A stretch of DNA of 44,763 nt, from positions 64,001 through 108,763 of the IMG/VR virus record IMGVR_UViG_3300038701_001599. One strand, 5' to 3'. Each line of letters starts with the position of its first letter. Within the stretch, counting starts at the first letter, position 1. A program made the position numbers and the translations under genes. The DNA is from a virus. Shown piece after piece: positions 35,279 to 42,335 of the stretch. The notes beneath the pieces were generated by a model, which was given only the letters and a program-made list of their open reading frames with translations, made no database searches and had not been told where the DNA came from.

Positions 35279-36236
35279 CGTAATTTTGGACTATATCTTC
35301 ATCTAGTCGTATTGACTTTAGATGTCTCGCGCTGTGAATTTACTTTTTCTAATCCTATTTTTAAATGAATTTTATAATACATAGAAGGATGAATATAAGG
35401 CTCTATTATTTTTTTAAACTTTCTAAATTCTCTTGTTCCCATGGTTAGTCTATAAAACAATTTACCTGTGTCTGTTGTGCTTTTGTGAATATTCCAATTT
35501 ATATCCCATTTGTTTTTAAAATATTGCTGTAGTATTAAAGCTTCTTCATAATTAGTATAAGTGTTTAATACAGCCCTACATTTAGAATAGTATTCAAAAC
35601 CATCTTTTCTTTTGTAAGTACTATGACTTAAAGAACCGTCATCCATATACCAAATAGCTAATGCTTCTTCATTTAATAAATTTAACAAAGGTTTAGAATA
35701 TGTTTTTTTACCGTTTCTATAAATTAGATTATAAATACTCTTTAAATACTTGTTAGAATTTTTTTCAAACTGTAAGGCATTAATTTTAGATCGTCCAGAA
35801 TTTTTATATACAGTATAAGGTACTTTACGTCTTTTTCCTAAAATTTGATCTAATTGGTAAGCTTTATATAAAAAGTAATCTTTTTGTTTTTCTGAATGCT
35901 TCATTAAAAACCTATAACAGGAATATCCATTAACATATCTTTTATTAATACACCCATCTCCTATAGCACAGGCAATTACAAATATCTTTTCATTTTTAGT
36001 CATGTAACAACTATTTAGTTGTTTATTCAATTTAAGTAAATTCTAGTCTCTGAACCTTGACCTTATTAATTAATTTAACTTAGGCCCTTGGCTGCTGATT
36101 ATAACACAAATAAATTTTTAAGCATTGTGCATTTGAGATTTCTCCCTCTGTTTTAGCTTTATTTGTTAAGTTATTTTCCAGCAATTCACGAGATTTTTCA
36201 TTTAGTATTTCTACTAAAAGGAGGCAACGGAAATTT
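35279..36236 (-). ncRNA. Group I intron in the terminase gene
   Basis: A self-splicing RNA of 958 nt. P1 pairs exon end GAGGU with GCCUC 12 nt into the intron, with the U-G pair at the cleavage site (exon ends at 36237). P10 pairs UUUCCG in the same guide with exon-2 CGGAAA, which fixes the 3' site after G 35279. The core follows: P element AATTGCTGGAAAA near 36175-36187, Q element AATCAGCAGCCAAGG near 36087-36100, R element GTTCAGAGACTAGAA (36041-36055) and S element GAAGATATAGTCC (35288-35300). R and S pair as P7. The LAGLIDADG gene lies between R and S, in P8, a different place from the capsid intron. Confidence 0.92.
35299..36003 (-). CDS. LAGLIDADG homing endonuclease inside the terminase intron
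   Basis: About 234 residues from ATG 36003 (starts MTKNEKIFVIACAIGDG). An ATG nine codons upstream falls in a short stem of the intron, so it is less likely. LAGLIDADG helix 1 is IFVIACAIGDGCINK and helix 2 is LAIWYMDDGSLSHS, the two-motif single-chain type also seen in the capsid intron. No N-terminal helix-turn-helix is present, so the two enzymes differ in architecture. The TGA stop overlaps the S element of P7 by several nt, so gene and ribozyme share bases and cannot be separated. It should cleave intronless terL at the Walker A codons. Confidence 0.85.
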   Translation of the reverse strand: MTKNEKIFVIACAIGDGCINKRYVNGYSCYRFLMKHSEKQKDYFLYKAYQLDQILGKRRKVPYTVYKNSGRSKINALQFEKNSNKYLKSIYNLIYRNGKKTYSKPLLNLLNEEALAIWYMDDGSLSHSTYKRKDGFEYYSKCRAVLNTYTNYEEALILQQYFKNKWDINWNIHKSTTDTGKLFYRLTMGTREFRKFKKIIEPYIHPSMYYKIHLKIGLEKVNSQRETSKVNTTR

Positions 36237-36809
36237 ACCTCGGCTTCCCAGCTCATTAATATTCTTTGTAGGGTTCCAATATAAAGGAACTCCTTTTTCT
36301 GTTTCATGTATTTTTCTAATATTTTCTCTAGCAGGGATAAATTTCTTTAACTTCCCCTCATTATTAATAAGTTCTAAATACCTCTTCTTTTTATTCTCAT
36401 TCCATTTATTATATTCTTCTGTACTAGGGATTCCTTTAGTCATTAATTCTAAAGCCCAAGTATCAGAAGTATATTCTGTATCTTTAGACCAGCCGCTAAA
36501 CCCTTCAGCTTCTAGTACCATATAAACTCGCTCCCACTCAATATCTCTAATTAAAGGTTTAATAGCAACACGAGTATTCTGTTCCTCATTAACATCAAGA
36601 ATAGTACCAAAGTTTCCATAAAAATATAATTTACCCGGCATATATCTATACCCACCAAACTCTTTACCCCATATTCCTTCTATACAATTTCTTTTTATTT
36701 TCTTCCAATAAGGAATATACCTAGGATCATCTGGATGATACTGTTCTATTTTATTAATTAAAAATTGAGATAAATTTTCTATTCTTATGTAATCTTTTTT
36801 AAATTTCAT
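36237..36809 (-). CDS. terL: Large terminase subunit, 5' exon
   Basis: Codes for residues 1-191 of the terminase, ending N-E-L-G-S-R-G just before the Walker A lysine. Without splicing, the frame would continue for 12 residues and stop inside the intron (KFPLPPFSRNTK). The segment YWKKIKRNCIEGIW and WNPTKNINELGSRG match the terminase N-terminal region that leads into the ATP-binding loop. It overlaps the 104-residue gene upstream by 11 nt. The intron insertion point is inside the most conserved codons of the gene, as usual for homing introns. Confidence 0.9.
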
Positions 36810-37113
36810 TTTTTATAGGAATTACTCTCAGTATTTCTACACCACAATCTTGCTTAATATATTTAAGCATCTCTTGTAAATTAATATTTCCAATAACTAC
36901 AAAATGGTCTTCCTTAGCTTTACTAAAGTATTTAGGATAAAAGTACCAGACGTAATTATTAGACTCCTCATTAAATTCTTTTTCTAATATATAATTAGTT
37001 TTATCATCATACATTAATTCGTTTCCGTCTTGATCTAACAATAAATATTCTCCACTAATTACTTCTTGAACTTCTACTAAATGGCGGTCTGTTTTTACTA
37101 ACCATTTTCTCAT
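36799..37113 (-). CDS. Hypothetical protein, 104 residues
   Basis: A small, aromatic-rich (EESNNYVWYFYPKYF) soluble protein with alternating strands and one C-terminal helix. No family is recognised. It overlaps the terminase start by 11 nt and follows the gp49-like gene by 5 nt. A small terminase subunit often precedes the large one, but this protein has no visible helix-turn-helix, so I do not assign that role. Confidence 0.55.
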   Translation of the reverse strand: MRKWLVKTDRHLVEVQEVISGEYLLLDQDGNELMYDDKTNYILEKEFNEESNNYVWYFYPKYFSKAKEDHFVVIGNINLQEMLKYIKQDCGVEILRVIPIKNEI

Positions 37114-37118
37114 CTATG

Positions 37119-37367
37119 TTATTTATTAAATAATTCCCATTGCAATCTATATCCTTCTAATTCCCATAATTTATTAATGGCCTTTTCTCTTGCATATTTT
37201 CTACCAACCTTTTTATCAAAATTAGATTTGTCTACTGGTGCAGATGTTCCTACTACTTCAAAATTATTTTTTAAAGTAAGAATACATACAGTAGTTTTTC
37301 CATTTTCCCAATAATCCTCTAGTAAAATTAGATCATTTATAGATTGTTCAGTTACAGTATTAATCAT
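37119..37367 (-). CDS. Phage gp49/gp66-like small protein
   Basis: An 82-residue protein matching the phage N4 gp49 / Sf6 gene 66 family by its ordered pattern: TTVCILTLKNNFEVVGTSAP (an ILTLKN-G/N-F core), VDKSNFDKKVGRKYAREKAI (a D-x-x-N-F-D-x-x-x-G-x-x-x-A-x-x-x-A-I helix) and KLWELEGYRL at the end. The family is small, widespread in phages and without a firmly established role. It is encoded in the small-gene block before terminase with spacing of 5 and 11 nt to its neighbours. Confidence 0.75.
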   Translation of the reverse strand: MINTVTEQSINDLILLEDYWENGKTTVCILTLKNNFEVVGTSAPVDKSNFDKKVGRKYAREKAINKLWELEGYRLQWELFNK

Positions 37368-37378
37368 TATAGTTTATA

Positions 37379-37474
37379 TTAAAATGACTTAGCAGTACTA
37401 GTCTGATCTTGTGTATTAAAGATTTCTCTTAGTATATCTATAGCTTCTTCTTCTGTTACTATTGTAGATTCCAT
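37379..37474 (-). CDS. Small acidic protein, 31 residues
   Basis: This frame (MESTIVTEEEAIDILREIFN...) fills the only gap in the small-gene block. Its ATG follows the upstream stop by 2 nt and it ends 11 nt before the next start. It is probably one acidic helix with a short tail. Spacing and codon use support a real gene; function unknown. Confidence 0.55.
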   Translation of the reverse strand: MESTIVTEEEAIDILREIFNTQDQTSTAKSF

Positions 37475-37476
37475 TA

Positions 37477-38040
37477 TTATAATAGTTTTTGTTCAGCCTT
37501 ACTCTTTCTACGCCCCCCTCTAATTCTACTAGAAGTTTTTTCTTTTAAAAACTTTTCTTCAATTTTTTCATAAGCTTCTAATATTTGAGGAGTAGCTTTT
37601 CTAATCATATCAAAGTTTTTAATATCAGAAATAGATTTATCTTCATAATCAAAATTAGCTATAAAGCTAGCTCTTTTTCTCATACTGTCTATTTCCTCCT
37701 TTAAAGCCCTTTTAACGGCACTTAGATTAAGAAAGGGGTATTCTTCTATACATTGCTTTATAAGCTCGTCTTCTTCATTAAAATCAGAATAAAAAGTCTC
37801 TTTTAACATTTCTAACCTTTCTTGTTCTTGTATTCTATAGAATTTATTTTTATCTGGATCAGGCTCACACATAAAGAAAATACAAGCCATTTCTTTACTA
37901 GAAACTTTTTTATTTTCAGAAGTATCTCTATTATAAATATCAGAGAAGGGCTTCATTATACTTAATTGCATATTATCTTCCCAGAAATTATAATTTTCTT
38001 CTGTAAAATCATTTGTTACATTTACTAGCCCATCATTCAT
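37477..38040 (-). CDS. Hypothetical protein with basic C-terminus
   Basis: A 187-residue, mainly helical protein with an acidic centre (EDELIKQCIEEYPFLNLSAV) and a basic tail (SRIRGGRRKSKAEQKLL). A helical acidic body and basic tail close to the terminase gene would suit a small terminase or DNA-binding accessory. No helix-turn-helix pattern is clear, so this remains a guess. The start overlaps the stop of the DUF1573-like gene. Confidence 0.55.
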   Translation of the reverse strand: MNDGLVNVTNDFTEENYNFWEDNMQLSIMKPFSDIYNRDTSENKKVSSKEMACIFFMCEPDPDKNKFYRIQEQERLEMLKETFYSDFNEEDELIKQCIEEYPFLNLSAVKRALKEEIDSMRKRASFIANFDYEDKSISDIKNFDMIRKATPQILEAYEKIEEKFLKEKTSSRIRGGRRKSKAEQKLL

Positions 38041-38351
38041 TAATTAAATTTTTTATTTACTGTGGCCTCTACTTTAAGAGTGTCTTTAGTACCATCTTCA
38101 TAAATAATATCAACAGTAGCATACTTTAAATAAAAATCTTTACCCTGTTCTAATAATTTAGGGTGTACATTATGTGCTACTAAACCTGTTTCAATAATTA
38201 ATTGTAAAGTATTATCAGATACCCATTTATAGCTTGTACAACCACAAGATTTATTTATAGACTTAATATTCTTGTCTCCAAGATATTTAAATTCTACAAT
38301 AATATCAGATAGTTCAGTAACTTCAGGTTTAGATATTTTTGTATTCCACAT
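38040..38351 (-). CDS. DUF1573-like protein
   Basis: A 103-residue single beta-sandwich-like domain. The pattern EFKYLGDKNIKSINKSCGCT followed by KWVSDNTLQLII is that of DUF1573, in which the invariant S-C-G-C-T loop recurs between strands. Bacteroidota carry many such domains in exported proteins, but this copy has no signal peptide. Role unknown; possibly a small cytoplasmic or virion module captured from the host. Confidence 0.6.
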   Translation of the reverse strand: MWNTKISKPEVTELSDIIVEFKYLGDKNIKSINKSCGCTSYKWVSDNTLQLIIETGLVAHNVHPKLLEQGKDFYLKYATVDIIYEDGTKDTLKVEATVNKKFN

Positions 38352-38352
38352 A

Positions 38353-38718
38353 TTAAGACAATTTAAACAGGTATAGGGTTTGGTCTACTAGTTTTTTAGC
38401 ATCTATTAAAATATCTTGAATAACTAGATCATTAGAACACAAGTTAATTTGTGCTCCTATATAATCACTAAGTTCAGTAAAATACTTAACATGGTCTTCT
38501 TCTAAGTTTAAAAGAATAGCAGGAGGAATAGATAATTCCTGCTCATTATACTTAATAGACTTTTCTGCTAAATCGTCTAAAATGTCAGTAATATTTTCAT
38601 AAAAAGCACCTAAAGCTAAGTGCCTAGCATAACTATCAGTTCGCAGATGCCAATAATGTGTTATTACTTCTGCTTGTTTTATTTTGTTAAATACTTTATT
38701 AAAGTTTATCATTACCAT
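38353..38718 (-). CDS. Ferritin-like four-helix protein (DUF5856 type)
   Basis: A 121-residue all-helical protein. The segment AEVITHYWHLRTDSYARHLA then LGAFYENITDILDDLAEK has the H-Y/W-H-x-x-T-x-S-Y-A-x-H spacing of Dps/ferritin-like bundles seen in small phage proteins annotated as DUF5856. The His and Glu residues could coordinate iron, but metal binding is not shown. It overlaps the cysteine-rich gene upstream by 7 nt and precedes the DUF1573-like gene by 1 nt. Confidence 0.6.
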   Translation of the reverse strand: MVMINFNKVFNKIKQAEVITHYWHLRTDSYARHLALGAFYENITDILDDLAEKSIKYNEQELSIPPAILLNLEEDHVKYFTELSDYIGAQINLCSNDLVIQDILIDAKKLVDQTLYLFKLS

Positions 38719-38957
38719 TTATTTTTAGGACAAGGTTTATCACTTGTTATCATTTTTTTAAAATCACAACCACACTCTAAACAACTACCATTTAAGTAAC
38801 ATTCTGAACAAGTAGCAGCAGCATAAAGCATATTATTTAATTTAGTATCAGAATAAATCCTATTGTATTCTTTGTTTATAAAAGCTCTATATTTGCTTTG
38901 AATAATATAAAACAAATTACTAAATTTAATATTTTTTATTAGTTGGGATATTGTCAT
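38712..38957 (-). CDS. Cysteine-rich zinc-binding small protein
   Basis: An 81-residue protein with a helical basic first half and a cysteine cluster CSECYLNGSCLECGCDF (from about residue 50), followed by a C-P pair near the end. Five to seven cysteines at short spacing suggest one or two zinc sites. I recognise this as a recurrent type of small phage protein but cannot name a function. It is the first gene after the terminator at 38978-39011. Confidence 0.6.
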   Translation of the reverse strand: MTISQLIKNIKFSNLFYIIQSKYRAFINKEYNRIYSDTKLNNMLYAAATCSECYLNGSCLECGCDFKKMITSDKPCPKNKW

Positions 38958-38977
38958 TATTAAATATTGTTATATAC

Positions 38978-39011
38978 AAAAAAAGAGTGAGATATTTCTA
39001 CCCCACTCTTT
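38978..39011 (-). terminator. Intrinsic terminator in the small-gene block
   Basis: On the minus strand an 8-bp stem AAAGAGTG / CACTCTTT (14-nt loop) is followed by seven T residues. It begins 8 nt after the stop of the 98-residue gene and divides the leftward small-gene operon into an upstream part (winged-helix to 98-residue gene) and a downstream part that leads into terminase. Confidence 0.8.
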
Positions 39012-39018
39012 AGATTAT

Positions 39019-39315
39019 TTACTCCTTTTCTTTACCTTCAGAAGCCTTTAGAATAAATTCTACTAGCTGCTCTAAGAGATTAGCAGTTGGAGAATCTCCA
39101 AACTCTACTTCAATAACTTTACCTTCACACTCTCGAACAGTTTCTTGAAATTTACGGAACAAGTCTCCCATAAGAGTAAGCGCCACTTCTCCACTAAGCT
39201 TAATTACTTCTCCATCAACAGTAATGTATTCATTGTCAAAATCTTGAAGTAATTCAGCTACATTTTCCATGTGGCATCCTACTTTACCAATGCCTGAGTT
39301 AAATTTAGTTTCCAT
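39019..39315 (-). CDS. Hypothetical acidic protein, 98 residues
   Basis: An acidic, helical protein (LTLMGDLFRKFQETVRECEG in the middle). No motif is recognised. It is encoded after the GroES-like gene with 23 nt between and is closed by a terminator, so it is the end of the first leftward operon. Confidence 0.55.
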   Translation of the reverse strand: METKFNSGIGKVGCHMENVAELLQDFDNEYITVDGEVIKLSGEVALTLMGDLFRKFQETVRECEGKVIEVEFGDSPTANLLEQLVEFILKASEGKEKE

Positions 39316-39338
39316 TTAAAACAAATTTAATTAATTAA

Positions 39339-39938
39339 TTAAAGTTTAATTTTTATATCAAAAGGCTTAACTAGCAGGTATCCATAATTTCTATCTGTAG
39401 GATCAACAGGAATAGGCTGCTCTACAGGATACTTATTTGCTTCATCTGGATGAATAAACCTATTAGGAATAAGTATATAAGCATTATCTCCTTTTCCTAC
39501 TGCTTGTGCTTTTACAGGAGTTTCAGATAGAACTACTGTATCTCCTACTTTTAAGTCTTTAATTTCTTCTGGTACTGCAATAACAACAGCTTTTTTAGAA
39601 TATGGGTGACTAGTTTCCATAGCTCCAATATACCCTACATTACTATTAGTAGGAGCTTTTACAGGTACTGTATTAGGCATAAGTACACCATCTTTAACTT
39701 CCATAGGGTTTACATAAGCTCTTACTAGCACATCAAATCTAGGGTTTAAGCTAGAGTATAATTTATCAATCTCATTAATTTTTGTATTATACTCTTTTAA
39801 TTTATTATTGTGGTCTTCATCATAAGAAGATTTAAATACTGGAGCATCATTATTGCCTTTGCTTTCATTAGTAGCTTTTGCTTTGCTTGCAATATGCTCC
39901 TTCATTGAAATTTTTTTAGCTGGTTTGTCTTTAGCCAT
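39339..39938 (-). CDS. GroES-like cochaperonin
   Basis: A 199-residue protein from ATG 39938, which overlaps the upstream stop by 8 nt; a longer frame upstream lies inside the neighbour. Residues about 1-70 are a basic linker (MAKDKPAKKISMKEHI). The remainder has the GroES beta-barrel pattern: RFDVLVRAY near the start, a long mobile-loop-sized insertion, VGDTVVLSE (the V-G-D-x-V motif) and ILIPNRFIHPDE. It is about twice the size of host GroES, like phage T4 gp31. It would cap the GroEL-like chaperonin encoded 7 kb downstream (31172-32665) and adapt it to capsid folding. Confidence 0.75.
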   Translation of the reverse strand: MAKDKPAKKISMKEHIASKAKATNESKGNNDAPVFKSSYDEDHNNKLKEYNTKINEIDKLYSSLNPRFDVLVRAYVNPMEVKDGVLMPNTVPVKAPTNSNVGYIGAMETSHPYSKKAVVIAVPEEIKDLKVGDTVVLSETPVKAQAVGKGDNAYILIPNRFIHPDEANKYPVEQPIPVDPTDRNYGYLLVKPFDIKIKL

Positions 39939-40338
39939 TTTCGTTGTTACTTTTTGTGTTTTTATTACGTGTATTCCATTCAAACCATCTTCCTCTTTTC
40001 TTCTCTTCAAACCTATCTTTTAATCTATGGTACTCATTATATAAAGTCTCATAATAATTAGTATCGTAATAATTGTAGAATCTGGTTTTTTTAGTTTTGG
40101 GTAAATGACCCCACTTTTTTACTTTTTGCCATTCTGACCATACCTTTCCTTCTCTAAGAGTAATTTTTAAGAAAGTGTTTATATGAACCCCTAGTCCTAC
40201 TTGATGTGGTTTTGATAATAATTTTCTAACTGTGTTCCATAAATTTTTATGTACGTTTAAAACCAACTCTTCGTCTACATCACATTCTTGAGCAGTATAA
40301 TAAATTATATCATCAAGATTATTAACAGGTTTCTTCAT
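39931..40338 (-). CDS. Possible HU/IHF-like DNA-binding protein
   Basis: A 135-residue basic protein. The opening LDDIIYYTAQECDVDEELVL then NVHKNLWNTVRKLLSKPHQV, followed by VGLGVHINTFLKITL, resembles the two N-terminal helices and start of the beta-arm of HU/IHF-type proteins found in Bacteroidota phages. The C-terminal third is a highly basic, aromatic-rich tail. A DNA-bending or nucleoid role is plausible, but the match is by pattern only. It overlaps genes on both sides. Confidence 0.5.
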   Translation of the reverse strand: MKKPVNNLDDIIYYTAQECDVDEELVLNVHKNLWNTVRKLLSKPHQVGLGVHINTFLKITLREGKVWSEWQKVKKWGHLPKTKKTRFYNYYDTNYYETLYNEYHRLKDRFEEKKRGRWFEWNTRNKNTKSNNENG

Positions 40339-40531
40339 ATAGAACTTTTAATTTTATTCCCAAAAATTCAGTTAAATCAGTATCAAATGGTAAGCTCATT
40401 TCCTCTCTTAATTCTGCTAAGTCTTCAGTACTAATCTCTAAATAATGAGGATAGTGTCCGTTTATTCTTTTAAACTTATTTATTTTATTTAATAAATTAA
40501 GGGCTACATTATTCTTTACTATTTTTATCAT
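40322..40531 (-). CDS. Hypothetical small protein, 69 residues
   Basis: A charged, mostly helical protein (LNLLNKINKFKRINGHYPHY near the start) with no named motif. It overlaps the winged-helix gene by 23 nt and the next gene by 17 nt, which supports expression as part of the same operon. Confidence 0.5.
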   Translation of the reverse strand: MIKIVKNNVALNLLNKINKFKRINGHYPHYLEISTEDLAELREEMSLPFDTDLTEFLGIKLKVLYEETC

Positions 40532-40964
40532 TGTCCTCTACTCTTTTTTTAAATTTAAACAAATATTCTATTTCCTTTCCTTCTTGCAAGTACTTTTTAA
40601 TCTCCTTCTGGTAATCAGCAAGTCTAGGATTTAAAATAAAGTCTCCTCTAATTTCTGTAGGAACAATTACTCCTTTTTCTTTTAATTCATACTTTATCTT
40701 ATGTAGATAAGGAACAGAAAGATCAAAAGCTTCCATTAATTCGTCTGAATTAGGTTTTTTAAAATAAGACTTATTAGGCACTCCTGCTAATATATAAGCC
40801 AAAACATCTAATTCTTTATCTTTAAGAAAATTACCAGCTTTAACTTGCAATATCTCTAAATAATATTTCCAGAAAGAGAGTTCATCAATTTCTAGAGGTT
40901 CCTTAGAAAACTGATTATATTTTAGTATGTTGAAGGATATTTTCTTTATCTCTTCTTTTTTCAT
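40509..40964 (-). CDS. Winged-helix-like regulatory protein
   Basis: A 151-residue protein with helical N-terminus and a winged-helix-like segment at about 77-120: DELMEAFDLSVPYLHKIKYE followed by LKEKGVIVPTEIRGDFILNP, where the second helix would read DNA and the strands form the wing. It is the first gene of the leftward block, 33 nt from the -7 box at 40997-41004, a position typical of a phage regulator acting on the divergent promoters. It lacks a clear ligand-binding part. Confidence 0.6.
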   Translation of the reverse strand: MKKEEIKKISFNILKYNQFSKEPLEIDELSFWKYYLEILQVKAGNFLKDKELDVLAYILAGVPNKSYFKKPNSDELMEAFDLSVPYLHKIKYELKEKGVIVPTEIRGDFILNPRLADYQKEIKKYLQEGKEIEYLFKFKKRVEDNDKNSKE

Positions 40965-40996
40965 ATTTAAATATTTTTTGTTTTTATTATTTAATA

Positions 40997-41004
40997 CAAA
41001 TATA
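40997..41004 (-). promoter_or_regulatory. Leftward promoter -7 box
   Basis: The minus strand reads TATATTTG, a perfect TAnnTTTG match, 33 nt upstream of the winged-helix gene. It faces the rightward promoter across about 85 bp of AT-rich DNA. It could start the whole leftward block of small genes and terminase. Confidence 0.65.
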
Positions 41005-41088
41005 GATTAAATAAAATTAATTATATGGCTTTTATACAAAAAATTATAAAAAATAGTAAAAACAATAGTACCTTTATTTATTTTATCT

Positions 41089-41096
41089 TATATTTG
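41089..41096 (+). promoter_or_regulatory. Rightward promoter -7 box
   Basis: TATATTTG matches the Bacteroidota TAnnTTTG box. It lies 22 nt before the ATG of the RepL-like gene, giving a leader of only about 15 nt. The two divergent boxes share one regulatory region (40965-41117) without further genes. Confidence 0.65.
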
Positions 41097-41117
41097 TAGT
41101 AATTAAAACCTAATAAA

Positions 41118-41687
41118 ATGAAATCTTACGAAACTACTGTAAAAGTACAACCACATGAAGTTGTTATGACTTTAGACCCTATTACAGGAGAATTAAAAGA
41201 ACACACTATTAAAAGAAGAAATAATCTCCCTCAAGGAAAACAACCTATGAATAAAAAAGCCTTATTTAAAAAAGATTATGAAAACTCTTGGAATTTCTTA
41301 TGGAAAGTATTAACACCTGTAGAATATAAAATAGCACATAGATTAGCAAATATGTCAGAAATAAATACTAACTCTTTAAAACCTTTAGATGATACTACAA
41401 GTAAAATACAATTATCAAAAGAGTTTAATATACATAGAAATCACATAGGAAGAATATTTAAAAAATTATTTGACTTGGGAGTTTATGGTAGATTTGAAGT
41501 AGCAAAGCCACATTTACCACACGGAAAATATTGGATAGTAAATCCATATCTATCTTTTGCTGGTAAATTAATACATTCAGATGTAGCCAATCTATTCAAA
41601 GATACTATTATTCATATGGCATTTAGCGAAATGGACGAGGATTTAATACTATCAAAGTGCATTAAAATGGGCATAAAACTACCTTAA
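41118..41687 (+). CDS. RepL-like winged-helix DNA-binding protein
   Basis: A 189-residue protein. Residues about 55-150 resemble the plasmid RepL family winged helix: FLWKVLTPVEYKIAHRLANM, then helix-turn-helix IQLSKEFNIHRNHIGRIFKK, wing LGVYGRFEVAK and the closing HGKYWIVNPYLSFAGKLI (the family's Y/W-x-x-N-P end). Related phage proteins act as replication initiators or as transcription regulators; the sequence does not decide which. It is the first rightward gene. Two identical palindromes that could be its binding sites follow its stop by 11 nt (41699-41737). It is read divergently from the leftward block. Confidence 0.7.
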   Translation: MKSYETTVKVQPHEVVMTLDPITGELKEHTIKRRNNLPQGKQPMNKKALFKKDYENSWNFLWKVLTPVEYKIAHRLANMSEINTNSLKPLDDTTSKIQLSKEFNIHRNHIGRIFKKLFDLGVYGRFEVAKPHLPHGKYWIVNPYLSFAGKLIHSDVANLFKDTIIHMAFSEMDEDLILSKCIKMGIKLP

Positions 41688-41698
41688 AAATACAAAAG

Positions 41699-41737
41699 TG
41701 CAACATAACGTTGCAGTTAATGCAACATAACGTTGCA
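41699..41737 (+). repeat. Two identical palindromes spaced 22 bp apart
   Basis: TGCAACATAACGTTGCA occurs at 41699-41715 and 41721-41737. Each copy has 6-bp inverted arms TGCAAC/GTTGCA around ATAAC. The centre-to-centre distance of 22 bp is about two helical turns, so two dimers would bind on the same DNA face. A small hairpin CCCGG/CTGGG follows at 41745-41759. There is no T-run, so these are more likely operators or replication iterons than terminators. Confidence 0.7.
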
Positions 41738-41813
41738 TCGAAATCCCGGTTTTACTGGGCTGGAGGTACATTCCCTTCTTATCTTTTACAAGCCCGATCA
41801 AAATCAAACAGAA

Positions 41814-42044
41814 ATGCTTAATAAAATACTTGCTGAAAACTTAGCTATTATACCTGGAGGAATTATTTATTTACCTACTAATACTTACTATGATGATATT
41901 AGAAACTTAGCACCAATTATTAATTATAATCATTTTGATAATAATCTAAATTTATTTTCTTTAGAATTTAAAATATATTTATTTATAAATAGTTATTATC
42001 TTAAACTAGCTGAAGTTAAATCAAAACAATTAAAATTAAACTAA
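41814..42044 (+). CDS. Hypothetical protein, 76 residues
   Basis: ATG 41814 is preferred (MLNKILAENLAIIPGGIIYL...). A longer frame begins at a TTG inside the second palindrome and is unlikely. It is an Asn/Tyr/Leu-rich soluble protein with no known domain. Its stop overlaps the next ATG by one base (TAATG), so it is cotranslated with the 26-residue membrane peptide. Confidence 0.55.
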   Translation: MLNKILAENLAIIPGGIIYLPTNTYYDDIRNLAPIINYNHFDNNLNLFSLEFKIYLFINSYYLKLAEVKSKQLKLN

Positions 42045-42124
42045 TGCAAAAATTAAAAGAAGAATTAGCAACCTTGCTATTATTTGTTATGATAATAATT
42101 TGGTTAATAACTCCAAAAAATTAA
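42044..42124 (+). CDS. Membrane micropeptide, 26 residues
   Basis: A one-helix peptide: charged start MQKLKEEL, then a hydrophobic segment (ATLLLFVMIIIWLIT, about residues 9-23) and a lysine end. Its ATG shares a base with the upstream stop. The overlap and clean amphipathic design suggest a genuine inner-membrane micropeptide, possibly a host-membrane effector. Function unknown. Confidence 0.5.
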   Translation: MQKLKEELATLLLFVMIIIWLITPKN

Positions 42125-42128
42125 TACC

Positions 42129-42305
42129 ATGGTATTACTATCACAATTAATTAAATTTTTAAAGAAGAAAGAATTAATTTACACCAGATATAGAATAGAA
42201 AACATCGACATCATAGAAATAGACGATAATTATCAAGAAGATAGAAAGATTAGATTTGAATTTATAGATCAAGAATTAGATCATCTAGAAATAGTATCAG
42301 ATTAA
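42129..42305 (+). CDS. Small acidic protein, 58 residues
   Basis: MVLLSQLIKFLKKKELIYTR, then an acidic second half ending HLEIVSD. It starts 4 nt after the micropeptide stop and is the last gene of the RepL-like operon. It reads as a basic helix followed by a beta/acidic part. No family is recognised. Its base composition is like its AT-rich neighbours to the left, unlike the GC-richer genes to the right. Confidence 0.55.
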   Translation: MVLLSQLIKFLKKKELIYTRYRIENIDIIEIDDNYQEDRKIRFEFIDQELDHLEIVSD

Positions 42306-42335
42306 TTTTTTGTTAAGAGTATGTTAGATATTGGG

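Noticed and set aside
36163-36525. A 120-codon plus-strand hydrophobic frame
   Set aside because: It is antisense to terminase exon 1 and intron; the hydrophobicity comes from reading T-rich complement.
41733-41813. Upstream extension of the 76-residue gene from a TTG
   Set aside because: The extension begins within the second palindrome and crosses a hairpin; ATG 41814 gives a normal start.
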